From NCBI GenBank assembly GCA_965229545.1, contig OZ245887.1, forward strand, positions 372,001 through 436,000: 64,000 bases of DNA. The letters are read 5' to 3'. Within the stretch, counting starts at the first letter, position 1. Each line of letters starts with the position of its first letter. This document shows positions 40,195-50,115 of this stretch, one piece after another. A program made the position numbers and the translations under genes. Under the pieces are notes generated by a model. It did no database searches. It was not told the DNA's origin and saw only the letters and a list, made by a program, of their open reading frames with translations. Source of the stretch: Megaera sp965229545. Lineage in GTDB: Bacteria > Pseudomonadota > Alphaproteobacteria > Rickettsiales > Rickettsiaceae.

Positions 40195-40720
40195 ATTTTT
40201 TGCTGAATTCGGGCCTATAGCAGCCTTTTTTGTTGGGTATAACAATAATGGTATTCTTACTGCAACACTATATATGCTCGTTGCTTCTGTAATTGGGGTA
40301 ATAATTATTTACGTTACGGAAAAGAAGATAAATATGGTCAATATAATTTCTTCTGGTTTGCTTCTAATATCTTCTAGCTTGACATTGTTTAGTGGCAATA
40401 GTGTTTTTATTAAAATGAAGCCAACAATATTATATATTGTTTTTGCCTTAGTTTTTTTGATTACCAATTTTAAATGGCAGCATGCAACTAAAATCGTTTT
40501 CGGTAAAGCTATTTCTTTTAAGGAAGAAGCAAAATGGCGCCAGCTTAATATTCGCTTTATGCTCTTCTTTATGGTAATGGCAATGACTAATGAAATAATT
40601 TGGCGGAATTTTGCGGAAGAAACTTGGGTGAATTTCAAGGTTTTTGGCACTCTTCCAATTACCTTATTATTTATGATTACTCAAATGCCTTTCATTGTAC
40701 GTAATAAAGTAGAAACCTAA
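40187..40720 (+). CDS. yciB: Septation-associated inner membrane protein YciB/IspZ
   Basis: 177 residues with five hydrophobic segments. Family motifs: FFAEFGPIAAFFVGY near the N-terminus, LITNFKWQHATKIVFGKAIS, and WRQLNIRFMLFFMVMAMTNE followed by IIWRNFAEETWVNFKVFG. Linked to cell-envelope and septum integrity in other bacteria. Overlaps the FTR1 gene by 8 bp. Intact. Confidence 0.93.
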   Translation: MLRFFAEFGPIAAFFVGYNNNGILTATLYMLVASVIGVIIIYVTEKKINMVNIISSGLLLISSSLTLFSGNSVFIKMKPTILYIVFALVFLITNFKWQHATKIVFGKAISFKEEAKWRQLNIRFMLFFMVMAMTNEIIWRNFAEETWVNFKVFGTLPITLLFMITQMPFIVRNKVET

Positions 40721-40944
40721 GAAACACATTTTAAGTGTATCTATTTTTCACATATAGCCGTTTTATAGAGATAACTCGGATAACTGTTGTGCGCCAGGGG
40801 GTATACTAGGCCACTAAAAAAGAATCTGCGCCAAGCATACTAGTCCACCCCTGCGCCAGGTGAGAAGTCCACTTTCAAAAGAAAAGAACAATGCTAATTT
40901 AGTTAATTTATTTGTTAACTAAATTAGAGTTTAAATTAAATTGA

Positions 40945-42452
40945 ATGAGGAAATATAGTATGTCAACAATTAGAGAAGTGCTGTACCAGCACATCAAAGG
41001 TAACAGCCAAAGACAGATAGCCAGATCATTTGATCTATCGAGGGATACAATAAGAAAATATATTGAGTTAGCAAGACAAGAAAATCTCAGTATTTTAGCT
41101 AGTGATTCTGAATTAAACAGGATAGCAATCAAGGTTGAAGAAAAATTATATAAGAACGAACCTATACAGAAAGCATCTGCGATGATAATGCTTGCAGAAT
41201 ATAATGAGGCAATAGGGAACTGGCTAAAACAAAGAAGTATAACCCACACCCAAATTCGGCGTTTACTATTATCAGAAGGTGTGAAAGTAAGTAATCGGAG
41301 TATTAACCGATATATTCAAAAAGCTTTTCCTAAGCTACCCAAGAGTACTATTCATATAAAGACTGAACCGGGTCAAGAAGCTCAGGTAGATTTTGGTTAT
41401 ATTGGCAAGATTCAGGATGTTAATGGTAAAAATAGAAAACTTTATGCTTTTGTAATGACTCTGTCCCATAGTCGTTATCGTTACGTAGAGTTTGCTTTTT
41501 CACAGGACCAAGTTAGTTGGGCTCAGCTCCATGTAAATGCTTTCAACTTTTTTGGTGGTGTACCCAGTAGAGTAATATTGGATAATTTAAAAGCCGGGGT
41601 CATTAAACCTGATATTTATGACCATACTTTAAATGAGACTTATTCAGAATTATCAAGGTTTTATGGTTTTACAATAGATCCAACTAAAGTTTTTAAGCCG
41701 GAGCATAAAGGCAAAGTGGAGCGCTCTATTAGGATAGTTAGAGAACAACTTATAGCCGGTAAATCATATAGCAATATTATAGAGGCTAATATTGAAGCGA
41801 TCAAGTGGTGTAAAATGAAATATCACATAGAATATGTACTACAACAGGATCAAAGCCAATTGATACATTTTTATTGGAAGAAAAGGAATGTTTACTTCCT
41901 ATACCGTCAGGTATTTTTGATATGCCGATTTGGACTACCTGCACAGTACAAAAAGATCACCATTTTATGGTCAAAGGTAATTTTTATTCGGTGCCAACAA
42001 AATATATCGGGGAAGAGGTTAGTATTCGTATTGGGCTAAAGACCGTTACAGCCTATTATAAACACCAGATCATAAAAACCCATCCGAGGAATTATAATAA
42101 AGGTCAATGGATTACCGACGAAAAAGATTACCCAAAATCTGCTTTATATTATTTAGAGAATAATCCTGAGAAATGTTTAAGTTGTGCTAAAGGCATAGGT
42201 AATTCTACATACCAAGTAATAAGCAGAATTCTTGCATCAGGCGGTAGAATATCACTACGTAAAGTTCAAGGTATTTTAAGATTATCGCAGACATACGGTA
42301 ATGACAGACTAGAAGCTGCATGTTTGCGAGCTGTGTCTTATGATAATTATACTTATGAGGCTATATCCAATATTTTAAAAAATAAACTGGATCAGTACTC
42401 TATTCCTAATATTGAAGGCGGCAAAGTGAAGAATATTAAGGCTAATGCTTAA
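40945..42452 (+). pseudogene. istA: IS21 transposase IstA, frameshifted
   Basis: N-terminal HTH (NSQRQIARSFDLSRDTIRKY), then the DDE integrase core: QEAQVDFGYIG (Asp), RVILDNLKAG (Asp), KPEHKGKVERSIR (Glu). The first frame continues past the core to 42039 in a wrong frame; an indel near 41865 must join it to EEKECLLPIPSGIFDMPIW in the second frame, which runs to 42452. Confidence 0.9.
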
Positions 42453-42478
42453 ATATAGCTCTGATATGGAGGCTAATT

Positions 42479-43241
42479 ATGCCTAACTTGCAACTCGATA
42501 ATTTGGTACAACAACTTAAGTTATCTGGAATATCTGATAGTTTGGATAGCAGGCTAAGGCAAACCAGAGACGCTGCAATGCCATATGAAGAACTGCTTTT
42601 AATGCTATTCCAAGATGAGGTGGATAATAGAGATCAAAGCTCTCTGCAAAGAAGAGTTGTCCAAGCAAAATTTGAAGAAACAAAAACATTTGAAGGGTTT
42701 GATTTAAAACGATATTCACTCAAAATTAGACATGCAATTAATGACTGCAAAATTTATCAAAGAAAAGAACCATGTAATCATTATGGGGCTGGTAGGTACT
42801 GGTAAAACGCACTTATCTCAAGCTCTTGGAATGTTAGCTTGCCAGCGCAATAAAAAGGTAAAGTTTATAAGGAGCAACGAACTACTCAATGAATTTTATC
42901 GCTCTAGAGCCGATTTTACTTATGATGTCATTTTTAAGCGATACACAAAAGTTGATTTATTGATTTTAGATGACTTCGGCTTAAAAACTTTGTCAGCAGA
43001 ACAATCATCTGACTTATATGATTTAATAGCGGCCGTGCATATAAATGCTAGTCTGATCATTACCACAAATAGGAAAATTAAAACATGGGCAGAAATATTT
43101 TTTGATCCTGTTATGGCTAACGTTGCTTTGGATAGAATAGTTAATAATTCGTATAGAGTAGTATTAGAGGGTGATTCTTACCGAAAAAATTTTACGCCAA
43201 AATTTAAAATGGAGGATGACAATATGATACAAAAAAGTTAG
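42479..43241 (+). pseudogene. istB: IS21 helper ATPase IstB, frameshifted
   Basis: AAA+ ATPase of the DnaC/IstB type. First frame 42479-42805 (LDNLVQQLKLSGISDSLDSR), then the second frame 42732-43241 with Walker A GLVGTGKTHLS and Walker B DLLILDDFGLKTL. The indel is near 42740, just before Walker A. Confidence 0.9.
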
Positions 43242-43299
43242 TATAAAGTGGACTTCTCATCTGGCGCAAGGGGTGAACTAAAATACCTGGCGCACAACA

Positions 43300-43642
43300 C
43301 AAATAGTTAATGCATTGGATAAACAGTTCTGCCCAGATATAAATCGAATAGAGAAGAATTAATGCAAGTAGGATTTTAGGCAGTATAAAGCTGTCAGTAT
43401 TTTTTAAAATTTCAAAAGTAATAAGACGTTTACCTTGCCACTACTTTGCCTTATCTCTTTAATTTGCAATATGCCTCCTAAAAACACCCCTGAATTTTAT
43501 GGATTTACTTAGGTTATATTGGATAATAGTGTGGCCAGGGTGTCATCCATATTATCCTTTATAAAGCTTATATAATAAAGGTTTAAATTTTATAGATTTT
43601 TTTAATACCCCTAATTATACCCCTTTTTATTATTTTAGAGGT
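43300..43642. other. Intergenic region, 0.34 kb
   Basis: No gene supported. A stretch at 43480-43545 (CCTAAAAACACCCCTGAATT onward) resembles the non-coding leader of the tRNA-Ser integrase at 61290-61345, and a C-rich repeat TACCCCTAATTATACCCC follows at 43606. Possibly an old integration-site remnant. Confidence 0.35.
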
Positions 43643-44208
43643 TTAATATTTTAAAATAACTAAGAAAATTATTATTGTTAAAGCAATTATATATCTTATG
43701 AAAATATTGATATTACTGTAATTTTTATAATAAACTTTTAATTTTAAATTTCTATCCCATGAAAGACTATTATTCTTTTTAAAGGCAAAATATTGATAAA
43801 TAAAAGAGAATATCATAAATAGCAAGCCTAAAAAACTTGCACTTCTCTTTCTAAAGCTGTTCCGTAACTTAATTTATTACCCGTATTTGTTACAACAATT
43901 ATTCCTCGTAATTTTTTACCTAAAGTCTGACCAAATATTAAATAATTAATAGGAATAACAATTATACAAGTTAATAGTTGAATACAAGGTCTTTCAATTA
44001 TATTTGCTTTAGGATTATTTTGTTCCCATTGAGCAATACTATCTAAAATAGTGTTATCTATTACCGCTATTGATATTGAAAGTATATAGATTAGCACAAT
44101 TGAATAAAATGCCATATCAAACAATCTTGCAAAATAACGTCTCCATGCTGCAGCTTGAGAAAAGCCTGTAAAGTATTGCTCAGTATATAAATTACTGTTA
44201 ACCATCAA
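43643..44208 (-). pseudogene. RDD-family membrane protein, split by one-base T-run change
   Basis: The first frame (43828-44208) reads AAAWRRYFARLFDMAFYSIV (the RDD motif region RxFARLFD) through NYLIFGQTLGKKLRGI and LSYGTALEREVQVF, where it meets TAG after a run of six T. With seven T the frame would continue LGLLFMIFSFIYQYFAFKKN to LVILKY at 43643, a normal RDD C-terminus. Three or four membrane segments. Function of RDD proteins is mostly unknown. Either a pseudogene or a gene read by slippage at the T-run. Confidence 0.65.
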
Positions 44209-44859
44209 TCATTCTCCATAGTTTTTTTGTTCTTCTTTAGATAATTTATCTAATACAATGTAAGTTGCCCAATAATAGATGCCTAAACATATAATTATAT
44301 TTTCTATTAACTCAAATAATATTGGCATTATAACGCTCAAGGATTCTATTAATGTAGAGCTTGCTAAAAGTTCATTTATAAAAGGGAAAAATAAATTATT
44401 TTTGATCAAATATAAATATAAATCTGCGGCATTATTAACATTTGGAAAAATACCAATAACATCTTGTTCTAATGAAGTTTTAACTAATACTTGGTAAGTA
44501 ACCGTTAATTGCATTACCATTGCTGGGAAAATATTTACCATACTTAATGGTATTAATTTTTTAGTTAAATAATTATTTTGTATAATAAAAAATATAGTAC
44601 AAAAAATTAATATATATCTAAGAAAAAGTCCTATTGTTCCAGTTTTAGATAAATTATAAAACTGATCAAAAGTAATTTATAAAAAACACAAATATATAAA
44701 AGCAAATAATATCAAATACCCTCGATACTTATTAGTTAAAGATAAAAAAATCTTATAAGTAACATAAATTAGGAATATAAGAAAAATACCCCAAAAACCT
44801 GCTACTGGATTATTTTTAAAAGTACCAAACAAATATCCTAGAACACCGGCTTTTATCAT
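44209..44859 (-). pseudogene. Unrecognised membrane protein with one in-frame stop
   Basis: Frame from ATG 44859 (MIKAGVLGYLFGTFKNNPVA) runs to a TAA at 44677-44679 and carries on in the same frame (ITFDQFYNLSKTGTIGLFLR ... EEQKNYGE) to 44209, 217 codons in all. At least five hydrophobic stretches. It ends right at the start of the RDD gene, and both lie on minus, so they were likely one unit. No family recognised. Confidence 0.5.
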
Positions 44860-45024
44860 GAAGAAACCTTACTTTTATTAATCAAATGATTTTATTAAAT
44901 ATTTGTAGGCAATATTAACCACGACCATAAAAAAGCAACTACAGCAACAGAAGAGCAAGAAAGGACTATAGAAAAAACTATATAAGAAATAAAGAAAGCT
45001 ATAGGCATAATAATAAAAAAACAG

Positions 45025-46393
45025 GAGTCAATCATTTATTTTGTGTAAGTTGTATTTTTTAATTCCAGTAAATCATGCCTAAAATCCCTGCATAAAATTT
45101 CAAATTGATTCAATGCCAAAGACCAATTTTTAATCGGCATGGTCCATTTTTTGGCAGCATTTTTTAGAGCCAAAAATACGATTTTTAAAATAGACTTATC
45201 ATCTGGAAAAACCCCTTTATTGTTGATGATTTTTCTGATTTGACGATTTATCGATTCTATCGCATTGGTAGTATAAATTACCCGCCTAATCTCATCAGGA
45301 AAAGCAAAAAGAGGAATAATCCCGCTCCAATTCCTTTGCCAAATATCAGAGATCACAGGATATTTATTATCCCATTTAGCAGCAAACGATTTTAGCTCCA
45401 GATATCCTATTTCTTCGCTGTTTGCAGTGTAAATCCTTTTAAGATCCGCTGTGACCGCTTTTAAATCCTTATAAGAAACATATTTTACAGAATTCCTCGC
45501 CATATGTACTATACAGAGTTGTACAATCGTATTAGGATAAATGCTATTTATGGTTTCAGGAAAGCCTTTTAATCCATCAACGCATGCTACATATATCTGT
45601 TTTATCCCTCTGTTCTTTAGCTCAGTTACAACCTGCATCCAAAACTTGGAACCTTCATTTTTACCGACCCAGATCCCCAGTAATTCCTGTTTCCCTTCCA
45701 TGTTAACACCTATTGCAAGATATACCGCTTTGTTAATTACTGTATGATTATCCCTTGCTTTAACGTGTATGCAATCCAAATATAATATTGGATATACATC
45801 GTCTAGGGACCTGTTTTGCCATGTAGTAACTTCTTCTATTACTCCGTCAGTGACAGTTGATATAAGGTCCTTGGAAATATTGGTCTGGTATATCTCCTCT
45901 AAATGGCCCTGTATCTCACTGACAGTCATCCCTCTTGTATATAGTGAAATCACTTTATCATCAAAACCACTAAATCTCCTAACTCCTTCAGGAATCAATT
46001 GAGGTTCAAATTCTCCTTCCCTGTCCCTTGAAACATCTACGGTAACCTGATGACCGTCGTCATCTATATAATCGTTTTTTCATAACTGCCGTTGCGACGA
46101 TTATTATCGCTCTTGATTATCTTACTATGTTTAGAATAACCTAGATCGTGTTCTAATTCACTTTCAAGAATTCTCTCTACTATTTGCTTTTTAAGTTTAT
46201 TAAATAATCCACCCGCGACCAAATAATTCAGATGGATCTGCTTTTGATAGTAATTCTTCGACTAATTTAGTATTTATATCTACTTCTTTTTCTGCTAATT
46301 TTTTAGCCATTTTTTCCTCTGTATTTAAGTTGCTTTTTTATAGTATCTTCTACTATATCCTTTTGCAACTTACACAAACTATATGACAGACTC
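45025..46393 (-). mobile_element. IS256-family element with 8-bp target duplication
   Basis: 1369 bp, GAGTCAATC at 45025 to GACAGACTC at 46393. AAAAACAG occurs directly outside both ends, the only IS256 copy here with a target duplication, so probably the most recent insertion. Confidence 0.95.
45036..46310 (-). pseudogene. IS256-family transposase, frameshifted
   Basis: Shares with the copy at 29004 the TA duplication near 46068 (CATCTATATAATCG) and residues such as KQELLG and FPETI. A 320-codon frame (45036-45998) retains all catalytic blocks. The G-run break near 46210 is also present. Confidence 0.88.
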
Positions 46394-46672
46394 AAAAACA
46401 GATAAAATTAAAAATTCTTTTTTTTGTATTCATTTAGCTACTCATTAAGTCAAACTCTCTCAAGACTATTTATTTAATGTGGTAAATGCAATTTTGTTTA
46501 CTGCATAAATTTTTATTTCAGTGGTAGTTGTATCATTTTAGCAATAAATTATACCATTCATTACCTAGTTTGTGGAAAATTATTATATTAGTTTTAAATT
46601 ATTAGTTGTTAAGCCTATCTAAATAATTGTTTAATTAGTAGTGATAAAGTTTAAATTAAAATGTAATATTTT
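46394..46672. other. Intergenic region
   Basis: About 280 bp of AT-rich sequence between IS256 and the proP remnant. No gene or clear promoter identified. Confidence 0.4.
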
Positions 46673-47964
46673 ATGAGTATATCAGAACAAAAGAGCTTGA
46701 CTAGAGAACAGAAAGAAGCTGTAGGTTTGTTGTCCATAGGCACGATGTTGGAATACTTTGATTTAATGCTCTATGTCCACATGGCAGTACTGCTTAATGA
46801 GTTATTTTTTCCAAAAACTGACCCTTTCACAGCATCTTTGTTATCTGCTTTTGCTTTTTGTTCTATTGTACCTCCTAAGACCATTTGGAGCTATAATATT
46901 TGGTTATATAGGGGATAAAATTGGGCGTAAGGTAATCGTTTTAATGACTACTTTTATTATGGCTTGTAGAGTTGCTGCATAATAGCTATTTTACCTACTT
47001 ACTCTCAAATAGGTATTACTGCATCTGTAATCATAACTGTTTGCCGTATGGGTTTATCTTCTATGGGGGAAGTGGTTGCATCAGAAATATTTTAACAGAA
47101 GCTATAAAAAAACCTTTTGTATATCCAGCAGTAACCTTACTCTCTATTAGTTGTATTCTTGGGGGTACAGTAGCGCTACTAGTATCGTTCGTGGCGGTTA
47201 AAAACGAATATCTATGGAGAGGGGCGTTTTTTTTGGGTGCGGTAGTAGCCATAATAGGATTTAGGGCTAGAGTTGCTTTAAAGGAAACTGCCGTTTTTGC
47301 TGATGCAAGAAAAAGATATAAAGAGCAGCTAGAAAAACAACCAAACACATATTTTTTAAAGGTAAATTACAAAACAATATTGGCTTACCTATTTATGCAA
47401 TGTACTTGTTTTTATTTTGCTTTTATATATTGCAGCGAAATTCTAAAAACCCAGTTCTATTACTCAACTGAACAAGTTATAAGCCACAATATAATAGTTT
47501 CGTTTTTACAGTTAATTGCATACAGTATTTTTTGTGTCTTGAGCTATAGATTACCACCTTTAAAAATACTGCAATATAGAATATATGGTTTTGCGTTATT
47601 TATTATATTCTGTCCATTAATTCTTAATACAGCTACTAAACCAATTGATATTTTATTAATACAAGCAGTTATTTTAATTCTAGCTTCTACTGATACCCCT
47701 GCTGCTCCTATTATTTATTCGCATTTTCCAATTTTACAGAGATTTAGATATACAGTTTTTATATATGCAGTATCTAGGTTAATTATGTACACAGTAGGTT
47801 CTTTTGGAAGAGTATACTTAGTAAATATATATGGAAACTTTGGTCTATTAATTATAATGCTTCCTTTAACATTAGGGGTTTTATTTGCATCTCGTCATTT
47901 TCAAAGTTTAGAGGAGATAACACACTCTTCTCTTTTAGTTCAGAAAGCATGTATAACTCATTAA
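46673..47964 (+). pseudogene. proP: ProP-type MFS transporter, frameshifted
   Basis: Proline/betaine-type major facilitator. Frames change at about 46873 and 46975: MLEYFDLMLYVHMAVLLNEL, then LRPFGAIIFGYIGDKIGRK (the MFS loop 2-3 motif GxxGDxxGRK), then the remaining helices in the frame 46972-47964. Rickettsia genomes carry several ProP paralogues, many decayed. The 3' end overlaps the HD hydrolase gene on the other strand by 113 bp. Confidence 0.88.
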
Positions 47965-48577
47965 TAGAGCTAATCCCTTTAGGTAGTGAGATAATATTAT
48001 AAATAAGAGAGTTTAAATTATACTCTTGGTTTGTATTTAAACTAACACTTAGTAATACAAAACTACTTAATGTTTCTAGAGCAATTTTCTTTTTCTTCTC
48101 ATCTGTCATTGCATCCAAAGTAGTTAAGTTATGTAATCTATCAATTAATTTAATTAATAATACTTCTTCATCTTGTTTTTGATAAGCGTTATTTAACACC
48201 TCTTCTATACTTAACTTACTTCCATCTGGTCTATCACGGGTAAGCATGTCAACCATTTCAGTTATTCGCCATCCAAAATTATCAAGTATCATCCCTGCCG
48301 TAACTTCGGTGTCCTCAATAATATCGTGTAATATACTAGCTACTATTATATCAGTTTTAAGGTTATATTCAGATATTATATAAGCTACCTCTAAAGGATG
48401 AGTATAATAAGGCTCACCACTTTTTCTTTTTTGCTCGCCGTGATACTTTTTAGCCCAGTAAATAGCCTTATTAATCAAATCAAAATCTAGTACATTTTTA
48501 GTATCCAACGATTTCAATCTGTCTATTAACCTGATTGAATAACTACAATCTAAGTTTTTATAATTATTACTTGCCAT
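47852..48577 (-). CDS. Small HD-domain (p)ppGpp hydrolase, SpoT-like
   Basis: 241 residues with the RelA/SpoT-type HD hydrolase core: AIYWAKKYHGEQKRKSGEPY, YTHPLEVAYIISEY, IVASILHDIIEDTEV (HD pair), EMVDMLTRD, and LIKLIDRLHNL. No synthetase or regulatory domain, so a single-function hydrolase. Stand-alone SpoT hydrolases are typical cargo of Rickettsiales amplified genetic elements. Its last ~37 codons run antisense into the end of proP; the C-terminus may be extended by loss of an earlier stop. Otherwise intact. Confidence 0.85.
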   Translation of the reverse strand: MASNNYKNLDCSYSIRLIDRLKSLDTKNVLDFDLINKAIYWAKKYHGEQKRKSGEPYYTHPLEVAYIISEYNLKTDIIVASILHDIIEDTEVTAGMILDNFGWRITEMVDMLTRDRPDGSKLSIEEVLNNAYQKQDEEVLLIKLIDRLHNLTTLDAMTDEKKKKIALETLSSFVLLSVSLNTNQEYNLNSLIYNIISLPKGISSINELYMLSELKEKSVLSPLNFENDEMQIKPLMLKEAL

Positions 48578-48665
48578 ATTAAATAACTTAAAAATTACCC
48601 TTTAACACTTGTAACTCAAATAACCATTTTTACTACGTTAGTTTCTAAACAATATTTACACTTCA

Positions 48666-48878
48666 TCAGTAATAAGCGTCTTTTATTTCTTGTAAGGTTC
48701 TTTTCTGCTTTCTCTCTGCAAATAGCTTTTTAAACCTTTCTAGCGGCTCTTGATAAGGCTTTGAATCTTTCTGCTCTTTTTTGATATTATTATGCCTTTG
48801 AGTATTATTAATTTTAGGCTTAATAGGTGTCTTATAAGTTAAGTTATGATGTTCCATATATTCGTTAAAAGCTTTCAT
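48666..48878 (-). CDS. Hypothetical protein, 70 aa
   Basis: Very basic and polar: MKAFNEYMEHHNLTYKTPIK, then a Lys/Asn/Gln-rich middle and LERFKKLFAERKQKRTLQEI at the C-terminus. No recognised domain; could bind nucleic acid. It starts 8 bp after the small frame at 48887-49006 ends, suggesting one transcript. Confidence 0.45.
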   Translation of the reverse strand: MKAFNEYMEHHNLTYKTPIKPKINNTQRHNNIKKEQKDSKPYQEPLERFKKLFAERKQKRTLQEIKDAYY

Positions 48879-48886
48879 ATTTATAC

Positions 48887-49006
48887 CTAACGTGCGAACA
48901 AAACAACTGACTTAAACTCACCGCTATCTAAAAGCTTCTGTATATCTTCTGGTTTATAATTTTGTAAAACTAACGCACTCTTAGAGTTATTATACTTTCT
49001 ACTCAT
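48887..49006 (-). CDS. Hypothetical small protein, 39 aa
   Basis: MSRKYNNSKSALVLQNYKPE then DIQKLLDSGEFKSVVLFAR. Upstream of and in tandem with the 70-residue gene. Short; supported by spacing only. Confidence 0.35.
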   Translation of the reverse strand: MSRKYNNSKSALVLQNYKPEDIQKLLDSGEFKSVVLFAR

Positions 49007-49129
49007 GATGTCTAGCAGTATACGAAGCTTCAATTAATCATATATATTATAAAAATATATAGTTAATTCAATTGCAAGTAAATAATAGTAACTTTTTTAT
49101 AATTTTACCAAACGGATTGTATTATTAGG

Positions 49130-49990
49130 TCAACCATTATTTTGTATTACATTAGGCTCTTTTCTTAAATCCTGCAACTTAATAAGCATTGCTAAGGTTT
49201 TTTCAAACTTCTTGTCTAAATGGCTCTCATATCTCATGTATTTGTTTAGTTCCTTATCATAAAAAAAGGTTTTACCTAGTGCCTGATGCCTAACTTTACT
49301 TCTATTTTCAAGTTCATAAATACGGCTTCCATGACGTTTTTTTAAGTCTTATATATAGAGCAGTAAATCTTCTGTTGAAGCAGTATAATACTCATCAGAA
49401 GATTGCTCGTGATCTTCTTTATCTTCACCAAGCCAATTATTTATCCAATTATTTTGGTCTTCTTCATCTAAAACCACAAGTGCATCATCATAAGAATTGG
49501 ACTCTGCAATAATCTGTTCTGATAATAAGCAACACTTAAATTTATTATTTGTTCTGGTTAGTTCTTTTATTGTTTCTTCATCACTGGTAATTACAGCTTG
49601 CTTGAGGTTAAAGTTTTCTATTTTATATGGCATTTCAAGTAGAGCTTCTTTTGCACAGTCTTTGCTAGAAAAAGTCTCTAACCCAATATTTTTGCTTAAT
49701 GAAGCTTGCAAACTACTCATTTCTGCATATCTAAGCCTCATCTTACGCCATATAATCCCTGCTAACTCCTCAACTAAATGCTCTTCGGTTGCATTTGTGG
49801 GTTTATATTCATCAATTAAAGAACTAAGCAGAGCATCATAATCGCCTCTATTTTTCCAGTGCATCACAGTATACTTTGAAAGTACCCCGTGTTTTAGAGC
49901 ATTATATTTTGACGAATCATAACCAATTGCCTTAGCTGCTTCTTTGTCCCCAGTTGAAGAATTAAAATTATCTAATTTTACTGCTAACAT
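49130..49990 (-). pseudogene. Phage/island-type hypothetical protein, frameshifted near 3' end
   Basis: Main frame 49349-49990 (213 codons): AAKAIGYDSSKYNALKHGVL and ATEEHLVEELAGIIWRKMRL, a pattern found in small phage or transposon-associated proteins of alphaproteobacteria. The frame ends at LLLYI, but directly after it another frame continues KDLKKRHGSRIYELENRSKV to LRKEPNVIQNNG and stops at 49130. A single indel near 49350 separates them. Function not known. Confidence 0.6.
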
Positions 49991-50027
49991 ATATTTTAAT
50001 TTTAGTTTATTTACATTAACTATAGTG

Positions 50028-50107
50028 TAATTGATTTGTTGTAATTATACAATAATGCTTAACTAGCTAATTTATGTAAAACCATTATACAATCAACAAA
50101 TCAATTA
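50028..50107. repeat. 14-bp perfect inverted repeat in intergenic region
   Basis: TAATTGATTTGTTG at 50028-50041 and its complement CAACAAATCAATTA at 50094-50107, 52 bp apart, with TTATACAA-type sequence next to each arm. It lies between the 3' end of the polymerase gene and the start of the next gene on the same strand. Possible operator or attenuator. Confidence 0.5.
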
Positions 50108-50115
50108 TCATAACA

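Larger units (their letters stand above)
40785..43299 (+). mobile_element. IS21-family element, inactive
   Basis: Starts TGTTGTGCGCCAG at 40785 and ends CTGGCGCACAACA at 43299 (13-bp perfect outer repeats). A second inverted pair lies inside, GCGCCAGGTGAGAAGTCCAC near 40853 and its partner near 43247, typical multiple transposase sites. No clear target duplication. Both genes are frameshifted. Confidence 0.9.

Noticed and set aside
40309..40650. Minus-strand frame opposite yciB, and similar frames opposite istA and M32
   Set aside because: Antisense to well-supported conserved genes, with no family resemblance.
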